This document shows, in pieces, positions 21,280 to 32,840 of a stretch of 64,000 bases of DNA. This DNA is from Letharia columbiana (taxonomy: Eukaryota; Ascomycota; Lecanoromycetes; Lecanorales; Parmeliaceae), in the NCBI RefSeq assembly GCF_014066305.1, contig NW_023501038.1, positions 434,001-498,000 on the forward strand, in the 5' to 3' direction. The position numbers were made by a program, and so were the translations under genes. The notes beneath the pieces were generated by a model, which made no database searches, had not been told where the DNA came from, and worked only from the letters and a program-made list of their open reading frames with translations. The number at the start of each line of letters is the position of its first letter. Position 1 is the first letter of the stretch.

Positions 21280-23276
21280 ATGCAATATTTTCACACTGCA
21301 TCATGGCTGTTGATATTCAGCCTCGTTGAGTTTTCAAAGAGTATCATCAACAACACTACTAACACCACCAGTCCCACAGAAATTGCGGAAACATTCCCAC
21401 AGCTTCTCAAACTTTCCGACAAGGCTGCCTCGAGACGCGCTCTGATTTTGAGTGGTCAAGACTTCACCCGTTGTTGTATGTTGTCTCTAAAGGTTGACAG
21501 TGGATCCTTGGTGGGATTTAACACCCCTTCGTACATTGTGGGCAGCTGGGAACATCTTATCAACGGGTAGAGTCCTTGCGGCGCGAGCTATTCTAATACA
21601 TTGCTAGAACTAGAAAAGCATGAGTTGTCGTCGACAATGGAGGCTAATTACCGAGTAGAAAATCAAGCCGGTACACGGGTTCTAGCCAGCATCACCGTTA
21701 GTTTTTGCAGAAGCACGTGCTCTGGGTAGCAGCGTTCCAGAACTTTGAAACTCAATCAATGGGTGAACCCGTTTCTGGCCTTCTTGATCCCGTCTGTGGC
21801 ATTCTGTTTGGCAATTCCTCGACGAAGCAAGCTCCATATTCCTGAAGGACTGTTTGATGTACCACTTAATGAGATAACATCGAATATTTTTCGCACACCC
21901 TTCTTCGCCTTGATTGCCGCCGTGCTTGCTATTCTCGACACGATGCCTGGCTTATGACAATATTCACGCTATCGGGGCCATTCTTGTCAGTGGAATCTAT
22001 GAGGCTTCCCTGGGCCAGAAAACCATGGGCTTTGTACAAAAGAAGATTGAGAAAACGGACGTCCGTCCATCGCACAGCGCGCTCAGCTTCTCTACACAGT
22101 ACTGGTCGGAAACCTTAATATGCTTACGGTGCCGGACAACGAAGCCGTAGACAAAACCGCCTGAAGTTGTATGAATGACCTTCTCCGAAAAGATGGAGAA
22201 GTCGTGGTAACCTTCACTAAGAAGACAAGGACTCGCCTTCGTACGATGCTTGCTGCATGGTATTCTTTCGGTGTGACTGTTGGAGGTGGGTCTTTGAAAC
22301 ATTTATAATGAAACAATTCCAGCCTTGTACTTTTCTCATGGAACCCACTGTGACTTCATCGAGTCTTTTCAGCTCCTGTGGTCTTCTTTGGTGGCTCCTT
22401 CCTGTATACGCTTATCGACAGTTACAATAATCTCGGAGACAATGATACCAGCCATGCTTTGGGTAGGCAGTCAGAACTCTCAGTCTTGTCAACGTAGACT
22501 CACTCTGGTAGCACTCGGAATGAGGTTCATGGTCATCCCACACAACTAGGGATCATCAGCGGACCCCTCCTTGCTGGTAACAACCCAAACATCTTCGAAG
22601 GGGTGGTCGAGGGGACCACCTGCGAGCCACAACAAGCGTACCTCCACCTCTTCGCTTTGGTCTATGAATCTCGATATAGACCAGCTTGGATATGGCGCCG
22701 TCGCCGGAGCAAAAAAACCTGGATCAAACGCGTCTGCGAAGGTCCAAATCCGAGTGCGCCTGAAGGCTTGAAGGTCAAAATGAAGATACGTGATCGGATG
22801 ATCATTGGTACTGATACTCATTCCCTCCATCCTAGCCTTTCTAGCATCATTCTATACCCCGCGCGCCGGCTTATCGTGCCGCTCAATAACTTTGTTGGCC
22901 TACATGCTGTCCCAATCTTGGCTCATCGCTCTTTGGATCTGGGATATCGAATCGACCTACCTCGACCATGAGGGAGTCCCTTCACACGCCCGTGACGCGA
23001 CTCCGCTGGGGTAAAGCCGGTGATCGAAACTGGCAAGCTTACGCCTGGTGGCCTTTGGTAATGATTGGAAGCCTTTGCACCGTTTTCACTGCCATCGAAA
23101 CTTCCATGATGCAGATCGTGGGTGTCTACCACAACTGCCTTTGCAATGTTCCTGTTAAGCATTGGCGGCCCTCGCAATGGGATACCACGCTCATTGTGAG
23201 CACGTATTCCCCAACGATATCGAGAGAGCTAGGACCTGATGGAAAGTCACGGGAGCCGCGGCGATCGCATTCTTAG
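21280..23276 (+). pseudogene. Decayed multi-pass fungal membrane protein
   Basis: One gene-sized stretch of coding sequence is broken by stops and frame changes. Frame 1 runs from 21280 to about 21955 with in-frame TAG codons at 21568 and 21727; reading continues sensibly past both (..CGASYSNTLLELEKHELSST.., then NQWVNPFLAFLIPSVAFCLA). The first TAG would be CAG in an intact gene, a C-to-T change. Near 21945 the frame shifts to YDNIHAIGAILVSGIYEA, and more shifts are seen near 22535, 22800 and 22980. Later segments include LFALVYESRYRPAW, SWLIALWIWDIESTYL and WWPLVMIGSLCTVF. Some junctions (e.g. 22290-22380, 22490-22510) still look like genuine introns. The order of hydrophobic segments suggests a large polytopic protein of unknown function known only from filamentous fungi. 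It is very unlikely to be functional unless the indels are sequencing errors. Confidence 0.65.
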
Positions 23277-23466
23277 ATTTCATTGCATTTGTGGGGTGAT
23301 GGTATCAAAGGCGATTGAGGTATCAATTCAAGCTCTCAGTCGACCGCCTTGATGAGAAGGCGGAGAGAGAGCCTCTACATTAGCACTCCGAGGCCGCTAC
23401 TACCTACGCCGTAGAATTCAAGTGTTTATGGTGGATAAGCATCATGCCCCCAGCTACTTCAGACGA

Positions 23467-24312
23467 TCAGTCGACGATCAAACATTTGCATGCCTCCTGA
23501 TCATCATCAACCATTGCCGACGCTTCCAAATCAACATCTTCGGCAGTTACGTCCTCGTCTGCGAGTCCCAACAGCTCGAAATCCTCTCTATCCTCCTCTT
23601 TCCGCTCTGCAGCAGGTTTCCGATGGTCATCATCCAGACCAAGAAGAGCCCCCTTTGCTGAATTCACGATGCACTATGCCCTGTCTCTTCGAATAAATTA
23701 TTCCTCTTAGAGGAAAAGCGAAAACAAAATCGGATGCACCGTCGAAGGAGATTCCTTGCGTTCGGCTGCATGAGACCCCAACATTCGGTCCTAGACCGAG
23801 TGGCACTCCTACCACAGTGCCGTCTACGCCAAGCTGCACGTGTACCTTACGCTGCCTCAGCTTCGTACTCGTGACCGACGTACAATCGCTACTTTGATTC
23901 CTGCGATCATGTATACATTGGCCCTGAATTTGCTCCTCACGATCAATCTCGCACCTCGGGAGAAGACATACTCTCTTCGATATAGGCGTTGTCAGGCGTG
24001 AATAATCGCGTATCCACTCGATCGAAAGTCACATATATCCGTTTTGCCAATGTCATAATCGACACCGAAGTCGATCCCGACTCCTAACACCTGCAAGAAC
24101 TTCGTCCACAGGCCTATTTGTCCTTGCCTGCGTCTCCCAACCTCGGCTGTCCAATCCGTTTGATAGGACTCTTGGATCAGTCGTATTGGTAAGGCGGGAA
24201 CTGAACTCAATGCTTCTTCAGGTAACGAAGGTAAAGCAATGATATTGCCGAGGGCAATGGGTCCTGATGGAGGGCAGTCGTGCGTTTGTGCCATGAAGTA
24301 AATTTTGACCAT
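23467..24312 (-). pseudogene. Gasdermin-like (RCD-1/HET-Q1 type) gene, frameshifted
   Basis: The minus-strand frame from 24312 starts with a segment typical of fungal gasdermin-like proteins (GPIALGNIIALPSLPEEAL, then RRRQGQIGLWTKFLQVLGVG). Similarity continues downstream only if the frame is changed, with breaks at about 24025, 23955, 23860 and 23650. Recognisable later pieces are a VYMIAGIKVA strand, LGVDGTVVGVPLGLGPN, GASDFVFAFPL and the acidic C-terminal region (23667-23467). Fungal gasdermins are about 260-300 aa pore-forming proteins that act in allorecognition cell death after cleavage by a protease encoded next door. Here a subtilisin-like gene lies 290 bp away on the opposite strand, matching that arrangement. 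As read, the gene cannot make the full protein. The family call rests on remembered motif order, not on an alignment. Confidence 0.55.
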
Positions 24313-24599
24313 CTTGAGCTTCCGCCTGACTGAACTGCGCTGCGACGCTGCACTTGTATACGATGTACTATCTGTGGGCTTTGCAAAGTTGTGATCCTGT
24401 GTGTCAAATCCGCTTCCTAGCGGAATCGGGATTTTGCCTTGGAGTCAATGGTCTGGTTATTGAGGCTTCGGCAAGGACTAGGCTCTTGTGCTTTGTGTAA
24501 CTGTAAAGTGACACGCAATGATCAATTACCCTAGAGCAAGCTTTATTGTCTACAGCATGCCACATCGCTTTTGATGAAAGTCGCACCAGAGGCCTACAT
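24313..24599. promoter_or_regulatory. Divergent intergenic region of the gasdermin-like / protease pair
   Basis: 287 bp between the gasdermin-like start (24312, minus) and the first recognisable protease sequence (about 24600, plus). No coding segment seen. If the pair was once co-regulated, the control region would be here. Confidence 0.35.
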
Positions 24600-25326
24600 A
24601 CGTGGCACGTGTCGTCAAAGACTCCAATAGCTCGATAGATCCTGACAATGTTGCCGGTGTTCGTCCCCTTTCAACCTGAAGTTTACGTGTCATTGACTGT
24701 TAACAATCGATCCAGGCGATAATCCGCGCAGCGTATGAAGGGGGGGTCGACATTATCACTATGTCTTTCGGCTTCCTACGATGGTACCACAGCATAGAGA
24801 AGGCCATCGATCGAGCTGCGAGTGAGAACATCATCGTGTTCGCTTCTGCGTCGAACAGCGGTGCCAATCGCAAGATCGCCTTTCCTGCATCATACCCCCG
24901 AGTCATCTGCATCAACTCTGCCGACGGCAGTGGTGCAAGATCAAGGTATAATTTTCCCCCGAGTCTACAAGTCACAACTTCTCCGTTCTCGGAGAAGCCG
25001 GTTCCTCGGCCTGGCCAACAGGGTTTGGAGAGGGCCCCGAGAAGCGTCGGTGGGGTACGTCGACATCGACACCAATCGCTGCTGCAATCGCTGATTTGGT
25101 TTTAGAGTTGGCGAAACAGCTCAAGCTAGATATCTCTCATGATGTACGTCTAAAGACTCTGGAGGATATGAGGGAAATGTTTTCATACATGAGTGAGCAA
25201 AAGGACGGCTATGAATTTATTGTCTCATGGCAGCTACTCGGCAAGCAGGTTGGCCGAGACAAAGAGGCTTTCCGAAAATCAGATATCTTGTACAAGTTCT
25301 TTGGCGCGGAGGATGATCCGCACTGA
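24600..25326 (+). pseudogene. Subtilisin-like serine protease (S8), truncated and frameshifted
   Basis: A short piece at about 24602-24655 (VARVVKDSNSSIDPDNVA) is followed, perhaps across an intron ending near 24716, by AIIRAAYEGGVDIITMSFGF and an oxyanion-hole region FASASNSGAN, then AFPASYPRVICINSADG. At about 24970 the frame shifts; the continuing frame contains the catalytic-serine box (GTS about 25047-25055, then TPIAAAIADLVLELAKQ) and a normal C-terminal tail ending at TGA 25326. The N-terminal half carrying the catalytic Asp and His is not recognisable upstream, so the gene is both 5'-truncated and frameshifted. The wording resembles subtilisin domains that fungi attach to or place beside cell-death effectors (HET-Q2 type) rather than secreted proteinase K-like enzymes. 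Confidence 0.7.
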
Positions 25327-25631
25327 TAGGGCCATTTCCGAAAACAGCATTATGGTCCAGATCGAAGACCTGAAGTTCGGGACCCAGACGGTAAGTACTT
25401 AGGCCGTCCAGCGCATAAGTATTCTCTAGCGTTACTCGCTTAGCTCGCTTACCTAGAGTAAGTACTATATGGAGTCCATCCCCAAACCATCCTTTGACTC
25501 ACCACCGCTCAGGTGATTCTGGATTCCTCTCGAAACGTCTCAAGAAAGCCCATTGGTCGCCGTGTTGGTCCGAAGACGCTGATAATTGAAGCTCCACGTT
25601 CGGGGGTAAACAATTGGCCAACCTTATTGTC
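25327..25631. other. Short intergenic region before the aldolase-like gene
   Basis: 305 bp with no recognisable gene. It contains a CTTAG / GTAAGTACT duplication at about 25390 and 25455. Presumed promoter of the downstream gene. Confidence 0.4.
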
Positions 25632-26681
25632 ATGGCGCCCATCGCAACGTCCGATGCCACGCCAAACGCTCCGTCAACAGAATTTGCCGAGCTCACACCT
25701 CTTGAGGCTATATCTTGCGGGCCAACACTTCCCGGCATCCCCTCGTTCAACAAACTTGAAGAGAAAAGGCAATGGATGTACGGAGTACTTCGAACACCAT
25801 CTTACACATGCAATACTAACACCGAATGATTTTCAGAAAGGAACATATGGCCGGCGTGTTTCGCGTCTTCGCCAGGCTTGGATATACTGAAGGCATGTCG
25901 GGTCATATCAGCGTAGTCGACCCAATTCAGACAGATGCGATGTGGATGAATCCTTTAGGCGTACAGTCCCCCCGATAATTGTCAAATGCAGGCTTCGGGT
26001 TCCCAGTTCTGACTAAAAATAGGTGCACTTTGGTATGCTCAAGGCATCCGATATGATCCTGGTCAATTACCACAATGGCAAAATCGTTGGAGGCAACAGA
26101 AGCAGACCTGTCAACGCTGCCGGCGTTTTGATACACGCTGCAATTCACAAAGCCCGACCAGACGTACATGCGATCTGCCATGCACATTCAATCCATGGTG
26201 TTTCCTATTCGACTTTTGCCAAGCCTCTGGAGATGCTTAACCAAGATGTATGCAACATTTTCGGTGTGCAAGGGGTGTACTCCCAATATGGCGGTATCGT
26301 CTTTGGTGAAGGGGAGGGGCTGAAACTGGCCCACGCCCTCGGACCGAAAGGAAAAGGGTTGATACTGATGAATCATGGCCTTCTGACTGTAGGAAAAACC
26401 TGTGATGAGGCTGGATATCTGTTCAGACTTATGGAGAAGAGCTGTAAGATTCAATTAGAAGTTGATGCGGCTGCGGTCAACGGCCTGAAAAAGCACATTA
26501 TTTCGGATGAGGAGGCAGCTTATAACTTCAAGATGGCTAGCGAATCGGTAAGCCCACTCAAAGTGAGGGGTACCCCATCTTCTTCCCAATGCTGAAGATA
26601 TATTAGGAGATCCTATATTGCGAGTTCCAGCCTGAATTGGAATACGAAGAGTTCCTCAGTGGGCCCGGTTTCAAGACTTGA
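25632..26681 (+). CDS. Class II aldolase/adducin domain protein
   Basis: Exons 25632-25777, 25837-25960, 26023-26547 and 26607-26681 give 289 aa; all phases agree. The class II aldolase/adducin fold binds Zn2+ and in enzymes cleaves sugar phosphates such as fuculose-1-phosphate; many fungal members have unknown substrates. Visible features are [20 protein letters not shown] and GHISV at the start of the domain (about 50-70), [19 protein letters not shown] across the second splice, and the zinc-ligand pair in [10 protein letters not shown] (His143 and His145). [11 protein letters not shown] may supply a third ligand. The N-terminal 45 residues are variable ([17 protein letters not shown]). It directly follows the protease pseudogene on the same strand but there is no sign of functional linkage. 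Confidence 0.87.
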
Positions 26682-27307
26682 TCCCATGGCTTGTCACAAA
26701 GCCAATCATGGAAGACAGTCCTGAGTCGGATGAATGGTTTCCTGTAGTGCAAGAAAGGGTTGAGGCGTAGAAGCCAATTTGATAAACTTCGCTCCTGTTT
26801 CTAATTTTGTAATTTTGGCAATTGTCTATGTCTTCTTGACCGTCACTAGGAATGATCTCACCATGCGTCGAAAGAAGAAGAGAGATTCAGAGTCGATTGT
26901 ATCCTGTTAAAATCGAATGGAGCGATTCACTTTGCATCACTTGGTGTATGATGTTCCATGAGCCATCGCCCGCACCGAGCCTGAGTCACGTTTGTGGGGA
27001 TCCCGCCGTAGCTGCATGGTCACCCCAACCCCAAGAATTTCAATAATCTGACTCATAACGACTAGTCCAGATACGCGCTCTTACTCATTTGAGTCTTTGG
27101 TGGTCGATTGAATATAAAACGATAGGCATGGTCAAATAATCGTGCCTCGCCCTTTGCACCAGAGACTTACCTGTACGAATACTTGTGCCCGAGTCGTGTT
27201 GATCAGTGATCTCCTTCCCCCAATATCATCTCTTTAATTGAAGTATTCATCCTACGTCTCAAATCAATCCAGAATCCGTTCAGGAAATCATTCTACAGAA
27301 TCGTGAA
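26682..27307. other. Intergenic region between aldolase-like gene and REI1-like gene
   Basis: No gene recognised. A frame overlapping the aldolase stop continues for ~34 codons ([20 protein letters not shown]) and could be an alternative C-terminus if the last exon is read differently; evidence is weak. The last ~250 bp should be the promoter of the next gene. Confidence 0.4.
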
Positions 27308-28441
27308 ATGTCTGTCGCATTCACCTGCAATACTTGCAAGTTAGAGTTCGAGAGCAGCGAGCTCCAGCGGGCTCATATGCACACAGACTACCAGTAAGCC
27401 TCTGTTCAATGATATAAAACTTCAGAGTGGTGATTTAACAGTCGAAGTGGATACAATCTGAAACGCAAGATTGCTTCCCTGGCCCCAATTTCTGCAGAAC
27501 TTTTCGAAAGGAATGCCACAAAACCTCAAGATGGGGCCAACAGTACAATAAGGTTTGGAGAAGCAAAGGGGCCAGATTCCTTGCAAGCTCAGCCCCATCG
27601 AGTAGAGATCGAGAGAGGCTATACACCTGCGCGATGTTTATTCTGTAACATCGACTCGTCAACAATGGGTGACAACCTCGAACACATGTTCAAAGTACAT
27701 GGAATGTTCATACCAAATCAGGAGGATTTAGAAGATGCCGAAGGTCTTCTTTCTTATCTATTCAACATCATCTCCGGTTTTCGCGAATGCCTGTACTGCG
27801 GCAAGGTAAAAGAGACAGTTGAGGGTATTCGAAGCCACATGATAGACAAGCGCCATTGCAAGATCGCGTTTGATGAGGAGCTTGACCAATTCTATGACTT
27901 TCCAGGCGAGTCCGAGGATGGCGCCGATGAGGAAATGATCAGGGAAGATGAGGAACACGCAGAGGCTGACAAGGCGTCGCCTCCTCGGGGGCAAGACTTC
28001 CACCCAGACAGCGACCACGAACTCCGTCTACCCTCAGGACGGGTCCTCGGTCATCGTTCTCTGTCCCGCTACTATCGCCAGAATCTCCGCTCCTATCCCA
28101 CACCCACCGAGCGTGCAGATCGCAGAGCTATAACAGCAGCCGAAGCTGCCGACGGCGACCACCCCATGTCAGATCATCATCCAGGACGCCAACTTGCGAC
28201 GCGTGCTAGAGGTGAAATGGGCATGGTAGGGGTTAGCGACTTCGAGAAGCGAGCTCTGAGGGCAACGGAGAAGAAGGCTCTGAAGCAGGAGGCGAGGGCG
28301 AGAAATGAGCACGAGTGGCGCGTAAACAAGGAGTCTAATCATCAGAAGCATTATAGAGTAAGTGGCCTGAAGGTTCTTCTTCTGAGATGATGCTAGGCTG
28401 ACCCTCCGTAGCCGGCTGACCCTGGGCGAACAAATGGTTGA
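27308..28441 (+). CDS. REI1/REH1-like C2H2 zinc-finger ribosome-maturation factor
   Basis: Exons 27308-27393, about 27442-28357 and 28412-28441 give about 343 aa. The second acceptor may be six bases later, at 27448. Rei1/Reh1 (human ZNF622) act on late cytoplasmic pre-60S ribosomes, where Rei1 helps release Arx1/Alb1. Three C2H2 fingers are visible: CNTCKLEFESSELQRAH..H at the N-terminus, CLFCNIDSSTMGDNLEHMF..H at about residue 125, and CLYCGKVKETVEGIRSHM..H at about 165. An acidic stretch (GESEDGADEEMIREDEE) follows, and then LPSGRVLGHRSLSRYYRQN, typical of the family C-terminal region. It is shorter than many REI1 proteins (often above 450 aa), so REH1-like or a shortened paralogue is possible. 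Convergent with SEC66. Confidence 0.82.
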
Positions 28442-28727
28442 GAGGTTATCTCCCAAGCATGGCCAGACGAAGACAAATTTTCACAACATACTTGCGGCGA
28501 CGACCAGAGCTTAGGCTTCCACCAGATGACGGAAAATCTGAGAGCCCAGAGTCGCCACAAGAAGCCTAGTGAGTAGGGATCGGAGCATGACTTGCGAGAG
28601 GCAATGCGCCTTCGAGAGCACAAAATCATGAAAAAAGAAAGACCTCAGAAGGTATCCTGTCCGCAGATCACGGTGGAATTGGGAATATCTTTTATTGTAC
28701 ACTTTGAAGAACCTCACCAGGACGATG

Positions 28728-29571
28728 CTACTTCTTTCCTTTCCGCTTCTTTACCGTGCCACCTTTCGATCCTGCCGTAGACCCCCCTGCGGCGGGCCCT
28801 CCAGCCTCTACCAGAACCGCCTCTTCGTCGCTGTTGCCAGCTTTTGTCGATGCAGGTTTTGAACCCCCTGCAGGCACTTCTTCGTCCAATTCTTGCATGA
28901 ACTTCGAGGATATGCTTTCTCTCTCCTTATCCCACCATTCACGGTCTGCTCTACCCTTGGCCTGCAATTCACCCACACGCTCACGTATGGTTGCGTTGTT
29001 GACCATCTCGTTAGCACTTTGGAAGACGGTCTGTCCCCAATTCGTAGCGAGAGCGTTCGCCTAGCAGATTCGTTAAGCTTTTACCATCAACCCAGAGAGG
29101 GGTTCTTACCTCCTCCACAACATCTTTCACCTCCGCTTCCATCTCTTTCTCTGCCCTCAGGAACCTCTGCCACAGATCATCTCCGACGCTACCTCTCTGC
29201 AAAAGCTGACTCAGCGGCTGCTTAGCTCCTCGTATTGCAAGTATTCTTCGAATGTCTTCCGCAGCCCGTTGGAGTAATGCGGCTTTTAATATGCTATCGG
29301 GTACTGGTGTGGCTTTGTCTTGGTCGGGCTGAGGTTCGAGATGGAGAAGAGAGAGGTAGATGTTCCGTTGGACGTGAGGATCGAACCATGGCTCTAACGA
29401 TGCTGACCTTGCTATGGTCATGTAAGCTCTCTGCACACGTACTCTGAACGACTGCCGTACGGGGCACCCACCTGTTTTCCGTTTTCTGTAGAGTGAGGAG
29501 AAAGTCGCCAAAGAACCAACCAATAGGCCCAGATACGCAAAAGGCATTGCAAGCCCAATCAGGTCCACCAT
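28728..29571 (-). CDS. SEC66: ER post-translational translocon subunit Sec66 (Sec71)
   Basis: Exons 29571-29472, 29411-29110 and 29060-28728 give 244 aa. Sec66 is part of the Sec62/63 complex that drives post-translational protein import into the ER. It has one N-terminal membrane span (LIGLAMPFAYLGLLVGSLAT), followed by a cytosolic domain with EPWFDPHVQRNIYLSLLHLE, LKAALLQRAAEDIRRIL and QLLQRGSVGDDLWQRFLRAE, which are strongly family-typical. NALATNWGQTVFQSANEMV comes after the second intron. The C-terminal 50 residues are Gly/Ala/Ser-rich and end in a basic tail (KKRKGKK). Introns are 60 and 49 nt. Divergent from NPL4, convergent with the REI1-like gene. Confidence 0.92.
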
Positions 29572-30019
29572 AGCTCACTTTACTTGCCGAAGCACCTTTT
29601 CCAATGGGGCAGATGGCAGCTCTATAAGTCCTCTTCGAGCCCCTCAGAAAGAAAGCCCGTTTAATGCAGTCCGGTATTCATCGATTTATAGACAGAAGGT
29701 ACGGATATGGGCAGCTCTTAAGTACAAGTATCGGCGATTTTCAAATCTATCGAGAGCAATAAAGTGTCGCGTCGAACCAGTTCAGAACAAAGAACACCTC
29801 GCCAAAATTGCACTTTCTCGAGAGCCGCGGAGTCGGCCCGAAGATTAGCCGCTGCCGATATGCAGCTCCGTCTCCGTCACCTTCGAGTTCCTTCTTCGAC
29901 ACGCCGATTCTGGAGCACAACTTTCTCATCATGCTCCAACACCACTTACTTACCAGGATATCAGCTCTGAATACGCGTTGGTGATACAAGCCTTGCACAT
30001 CCTAGATTCTGCTATCGCT
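29572..30019. promoter_or_regulatory. Bidirectional intergenic region, SEC66 / NPL4
   Basis: 448 bp between divergent start codons; promoters of both genes are expected here. Short open frames are without motifs. Confidence 0.5.
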
Positions 30020-32146
30020 ATGCCGCCTTCAAGCTCCATTCTCCTGCGGTTCGAGAGCAAGAACGGGCAGTTCAGATTGACCGTTAGCCCAACTGATCAA
30101 TTTCCCTCTCTACTTTCCAAAGTATCTACTCTCCACGGTCCCCTGGTCATACAAGAGCAAGACTGAATTTGGCTCACTAGATTCTCGATAACCTGCCCAA
30201 AGACGTCGACTCCCGGTCCATCATACTCTCGAACAAGCCGTTTGGTGGCGAAGACAGATTGCTGAGCTCTCTGAATGGCGTTCCTATTACAAAAGTGGGC
30301 CTCAGGTATAGACTATTTGATCAATAGCGTGTCACCCAGTGCTGACCCTCTCCTATCTAGACATGGAGATAAACTCTTCTTAAAATACAGCGAACAACCT
30401 CCCATGAACGGACACTCTACAGCTCCTGTCACAACTCCTTCACAACCGCACAACTCGTCGAACCGCTTAAACGGTATACCCATTTTACCAACAGAAGACT
30501 TGCCCATCGCTCCCCTCCCTCAGACTTCTCCGACAGCTACCATCAAGAGTCCTTGGGAAGTAGTACATCAGTCAGAGTTGGACAACCGGTTAGACAAGCA
30601 AGATGGCAAGATATCGCGGCGCCGTGACGAGAAAATGTGCAGACACAGTCAGAAAGGGATGTGCGATTACTGCATGCCACTCGAGCCTTACGCGCCACAG
30701 TACCTAGAAGAGAGGAAAATCAAGCATCTTTCCTTCCATTCTTACCTCCGGAAGATCAACTCCGCCACCAACAAACCCGAACTCAAATCGTCTTACATGC
30801 CACCCTTGAGCGAACCCTTCTACCGAGTAAAGCGGGACTGTCCGTCAGGGCACCCACAGTGGCCCGAAGGAATCTGTACCAAATGTCAGCCGAGCGCCAT
30901 CACTTTGCAGGCCCAACCTTATCGAATGGTAGATCATGTCGAGTTTGCGTCACCCTCGCTCATCAACTCATTGCTGGACTTTTGGAGGGCTTCAGGATCA
31001 CAACGAGTAGGCTTTCTCTACGGTCATTACGAGGAATACAAGGAGGTGCCGTTAGGTGTCAAAGCAGTGGTTGAAGCCATCTACGAGCCGCCACAGATTG
31101 ATGAACCTGATGGATGCACGCTGCATGACTGGGAGAACGAAAAGGAGATCGATGAGGTCGCACGATTATGTGGCTTGCAAAAAGTTGGGGTCATATTCAC
31201 AGATTTGATCGATGCTGGAGCTGGAGACGGTACCGTGGTTTGTAAACGACACATAGATTCTTACTACCTGTCATCGCTCGAAATTGCCTTCGCAGCCCGA
31301 TTGCAAGCCCAAAACCCGAAGCCCACCAAATGGAGCGACACTGGTAAATTTGGCTCGAATTTCGTCACTTGCGTCTTGAGCGGAGACGAAGACGGAGGCA
31401 TCGCCATCACAGCATTTCAGGTCTCGAACTCTGCCGTCGAGATGATCCGGGCGGACATTGTCGAGCCTTCAGCAGATCCCTCGGTCATGATCGTCCGCGG
31501 TGAAGAGGAGGACGATGGCTCCACTAGTCGTACGCGATACATCCCTGAAGTCTTCTACCGACGAATCAACGAGTATGGAGCAAGCGTGCAAGAGAACGCA
31601 AAGCCTAGCTTCCCAGTCGAATATCTGCTGGTCACTCTCACTCATGGCTTTCCCACTGAATCGTCCCAGATGTTCAACCGCTCAAATTTCGCAATCGAAA
31701 ACCGGGAAGCGATTGGTCAGAGCCAGGAATGGAAAGCAGTAGCAACACAGCTCGGTGTGAGCGGAAGTAACATTGATGGCCAGAAGGGCATAAAGGCTGT
31801 CTCCGACTTTCATCTGCTATGCTTCCTGCACGGCATGGGCATTCTCAGCAAGGTAGCCGCTTCTTTTCTTCCTTACCCAATATTCTTGCGTTTTGCTAAT
31901 CCTCAACTCCCCCACTAGGAAGAAGAGGCCCTGCTCTGCCGTGTAGCTCGTACACACGACCTCGCGGATGGGTTCCAGCTCCTTGAAACCCCTGGCTGGG
32001 CCACCTTGCTGGAAATACTGCGGGAAAGCGGTGAGCGTCCCCCCAAGCGTCCTTTACGTTTTTCTCGTGAACCGAGTGTTGGTTATGATTTAGGTTCAGA
32101 TGGCGAACAGCTTGCTAAGAGGTTTAAGGGAGCTAGCTTGAGATAG
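30020..32146 (+). CDS. NPL4: Nuclear protein localization protein 4 (Cdc48-Ufd1-Npl4 cofactor)
   Basis: Exons 30020-30121, 30181-30305, 30361-31852, 31919-32030 and 32094-32146 give 627 aa, all in phase. Npl4 pairs with Ufd1 to recruit ubiquitinated substrates to the Cdc48/p97 ATPase in ER-associated degradation and other extraction reactions. The N-terminal ubiquitin-like (UBX-like) domain occupies about residues 1-78. A zinc-binding region follows, with [17 protein letters not shown] and [18 protein letters not shown]. The Npl4 MPN-like core includes [20 protein letters not shown] and KVGVIFTDL. The C-terminal part (..[16 protein letters not shown], then [14 protein letters not shown]) is also typical. 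Yeast Npl4 is 580 aa, so this length is normal. The C-terminal short exons were placed by frame continuity. Confidence 0.95.
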
Positions 32147-32840
32147 CATGGCATCTATATTTCAATAGACTAGCACAGCGAAATGCATGCATGGATCGGC
32201 GCGGATTTTGGGTGGGCATTTTCGGGGTACAAGGCGAGCGTGTGATTCGTAGTTGCCGCCACGACGTGATGAATCAGGCCCGAGCATAGTTGCGTTGAAA
32301 CTGCATAAGCACTTGCTCGAACGAGAGGTGATCTAGACGCAGATCTTAGGGATCGTCCAAACACGACGTTGTGTAAAGTTTGTCGTCCTTGAAAATGAAT
32401 CTTCTTACCTGGCCAACTTCATCACGCAGGTCACCTGAATTGTCAACTCCTTTTTCAGCAACCCAACAACCAAGCTGCTCGGAGGGTAACCAAGATTCAA
32501 GATGCCTTACGCATACAGAATGGCCAAAGTTGGACTGTTCGCATCAAATGCACATTGCCGTGCCTGGGACATAAACAAATGATGAAAGTTTGTATTAGCA
32601 ATTGCCATGTTCTTGCGCAGGACTATCAACTCGGAGCAAGCTGCGGACACCACTGTCAACTTCCGGAAAGCCACGTTAGACATCATGAAGCACATGGAAG
32701 GTATGCGTTGCTCACTCAACATGGGCCTGTTTGCCTTTTTCGAGTTCAGCGGACTAGCTTTTAGATCTATAATTTCGTACCCCTGCTGTATATACACAAA
32801 CCTCAGCCTACATCCTCCATCCCACATCCACAAGCTACAC
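32147..32840. other. Intergenic region between convergent NPL4 and SFGH genes
   Basis: No gene recognised on either strand. Both neighbours end here, so it mainly holds 3' untranslated sequence. Confidence 0.5.

Noticed and set aside
29011..29571. Uninterrupted 186-codon SEC66 frame read without introns
   Set aside because: Unspliced reading inserts non-family residues and loses the conserved NWGQTVFQSANEMV region; splicing restores the whole family pattern.
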